Part shown: piece by piece, positions 5,799 through 6,692 of the stretch
How the letters are laid out: each line of letters starts with the position of its first letter
Position numbering within the stretch: position 1 is the first letter of the stretch
Assembly (NCBI GenBank): GCA_903952805.1
Contig: CAJBHN010001086.1
Span: 1 to 6,692 of the forward strand
DNA length: 6,692 bases
Reading direction: 5' to 3'
Source: an uncultured Myxococcales bacterium
Lineage (GTDB): Bacteria; Myxococcota; UBA727; VGSZ01
The notes under the pieces: model-generated
Databases searched by the model: none
What the model was told of the DNA's origin: nothing
The model's input: the letters and a program-made list of their open reading frames with translations, nothing else
Position numbers and translations under genes: made by a program

Positions 5799-6692
5799 GC
5801 AGCGACGTTGATGCAGCCCTGGCCCGTCCGGCCACCTTGTGCGCGTTTTGTCCCAAGATGTGTCGCTCGGCCTGCGCCGTCAGCGAGGCCGAGAAGCGCG
5901 AGACCGTGACGCCGTGGGCCAAGATGTCCCTCGTGCACCTGGGGCGCACCGGGCAGGTGAGCCTGCAGCAGACCGGCGCCCACAAAGCCCTGGAGGCCTG
6001 CACCGGCTGCGGCGCCTGCGTCGAGCAATGCGCCCACGGCAACCCGGTCGCAGAGACGTTGTTTGCCGCCCGTTCCCTCGCCGAGACCCCGCGCAGCCAG
6101 CGCTTTGCCGAGGAGTTCAAGCGCACGGGCGACGTCAAGGGGCGCGACTTGTCGAAGCTCGTCGAAGGCTTCCCGAAGGATCCCTCGGCCAAGGTCGCTT
6201 ATTTCCCGGGCTGCGCCCGCCTCGGCGTCGACGGCGCCGCCGGCCGCACCGCCGTCGAAAAAGACCTGCGGGCCATCGAGATTGCCTTTGGCACCGCTGT
6301 CCCCGTCACCACCATCAGCCTCGGCGCCCAATGCTGCGGCTACCCCGTCTACGCCGATGGCAACGTCGAGCTCGTCGAGGAGAACCTGCTGCGCCTCGCC
6401 GAGGCCTTCAGCGGCCACGAGTTGATCGTGACCCCCGACCCCGGCTGCGCCCACATGTTCTCGACGGTGCGCGAGACCTTGATGGGCCAGGGCCGCGGAC
6501 CCGGCAAAGGCGGCCAGGCCTTCCCCACCGTCGTCCCCCTCGTCGAAGCCCTCGGCGCCCGAGCCGACCGCTTCAAGGGCGCCTCGGCCGGCCTCGTGGT
6601 CCGCTACCACGACCCCTGCTACCTCGCTCGCCGCGGCCGCACCTTCGACGCCCCCCGCAAGCTGCTGGAGTCGGCCACGGGAGAGAGGCCCC
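5795..6692 (+). CDS. CCG-domain iron-sulfur oxidoreductase subunit (GlcF/GlpC-like), cut by right edge
   Basis: The first 299 codons of an electron-transfer subunit of the GlcF/GlpC/HdrD type, which carries electrons from a flavin dehydrogenase to the membrane quinone pool or another acceptor. The GTG at 5795 overlaps the upstream stop by four bases and has AGGAG (5782-5786) eight bases before it. Two Fe-S motifs are visible. Cys16, 19, 23 and 27 form CAFCPKMCRSAC (spacing 2-3-3, not the usual 2-2-3). Cys69, 72, 75 and 79 form CTGCGACVEQCAHGNP, a standard [4Fe-4S] ferredoxin motif. The first CCG domain has PGC (138-140) and QCCGYP (179-184). PGC at 216-218 follows, and the second CCG domain starts with YHDPCYLARRGRTFDAPRKL (271-290). 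The second CCG triplet lies beyond the window. These domains usually bind a noncubane or [4Fe-4S] cluster at a disulfide- or quinone-linked site. Gene order indicates it is the partner of the FAD oxidase. Confidence 0.92.
   Translation, partial: MSSDVDAALARPATLCAFCPKMCRSACAVSEAEKRETVTPWAKMSLVHLGRTGQVSLQQTGAHKALEACTGCGACVEQCAHGNPVAETLFAARSLAETPRSQRFAEEFKRTGDVKGRDLSKLVEGFPKDPSAKVAYFPGCARLGVDGAAGRTAVEKDLRAIEIAFGTAVPVTTISLGAQCCGYPVYADGNVELVEENLLRLAEAFSGHELIVTPDPGCAHMFSTVRETLMGQGRGPGKGGQAFPTVVPLVEALGARADRFKGASAGLVVRYHDPCYLARRGRTFDAPRKLLESATGERP

Noticed and set aside
5792..6610. Minus-strand open frame of 272 codons opposite the Fe-S gene
   Set aside because: The plus-strand frame carries two cysteine cluster motifs and CCG domains; the antisense frame is Ala/Gly-rich without motifs.

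Overview
This is a GC-rich chromosomal segment, probably from a deltaproteobacterial-type organism (Myxococcota or a relative). The best taxonomic clue is a CdnL/CarD transcription regulator whose C-terminal half matches my recollection of the Myxococcus xanthus protein closely. An outer-membrane TolC-family protein shows that the cell is Gram-negative. No base composition or database search could be run, so the placement is an inference. No rRNA, tRNA, CRISPR array, insertion sequence or phage gene is visible.

Layout. Bases 1-795 hold the first 265 codons of a TolC-family outer-membrane factor on the minus strand, which continues off the left edge. A short divergent intergenic region (796-892) separates it from cdnL (893-1381, plus strand). 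Next come an IspD-like nucleotidyltransferase homologue (1556-2296) whose catalytic residues look eroded, and an unrecognised membrane protein with two membrane segments (about 2367-3026). A gene-free stretch of about 217 bases (3027-3243) holds a strong imperfect palindrome and a perfect 3 x 10-bp tandem repeat. From 3244 to the right edge there is a tightly packed three-gene operon with start/stop overlaps. It encodes a PCMH-type FAD oxidase of the alkyl-DHAP-synthase subgroup (3244-4839), a shorter protein that looks like a degenerate oxidase partner (4839-5798), and a CCG-domain iron-sulfur protein (5795 to the edge).

How the genes fit together. carD-ispD adjacency is a known arrangement (for example in mycobacteria), so the first plus-strand block looks like an inherited housekeeping neighbourhood in which IspD has lost its active site and no IspF follows. 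The last three genes have the layout of a membrane-associated dehydrogenase such as glycolate oxidase GlcDEF: a flavin subunit, a second flavin-like subunit that appears to have lost its FAD loop, and a 2x[4Fe-4S]/CCG electron-transfer subunit. The flavin subunit, however, carries the Tyr and His-His-His active-site motifs of alkyl-DHAP synthase, an enzyme with no net redox chemistry. This mismatch between an ether-lipid-type active site and a respiratory-type partner is the most interesting feature of the window.

Limits: all family calls come from reading motifs by eye, and alignments to IspD, AGPS and GlcE were made from memory.
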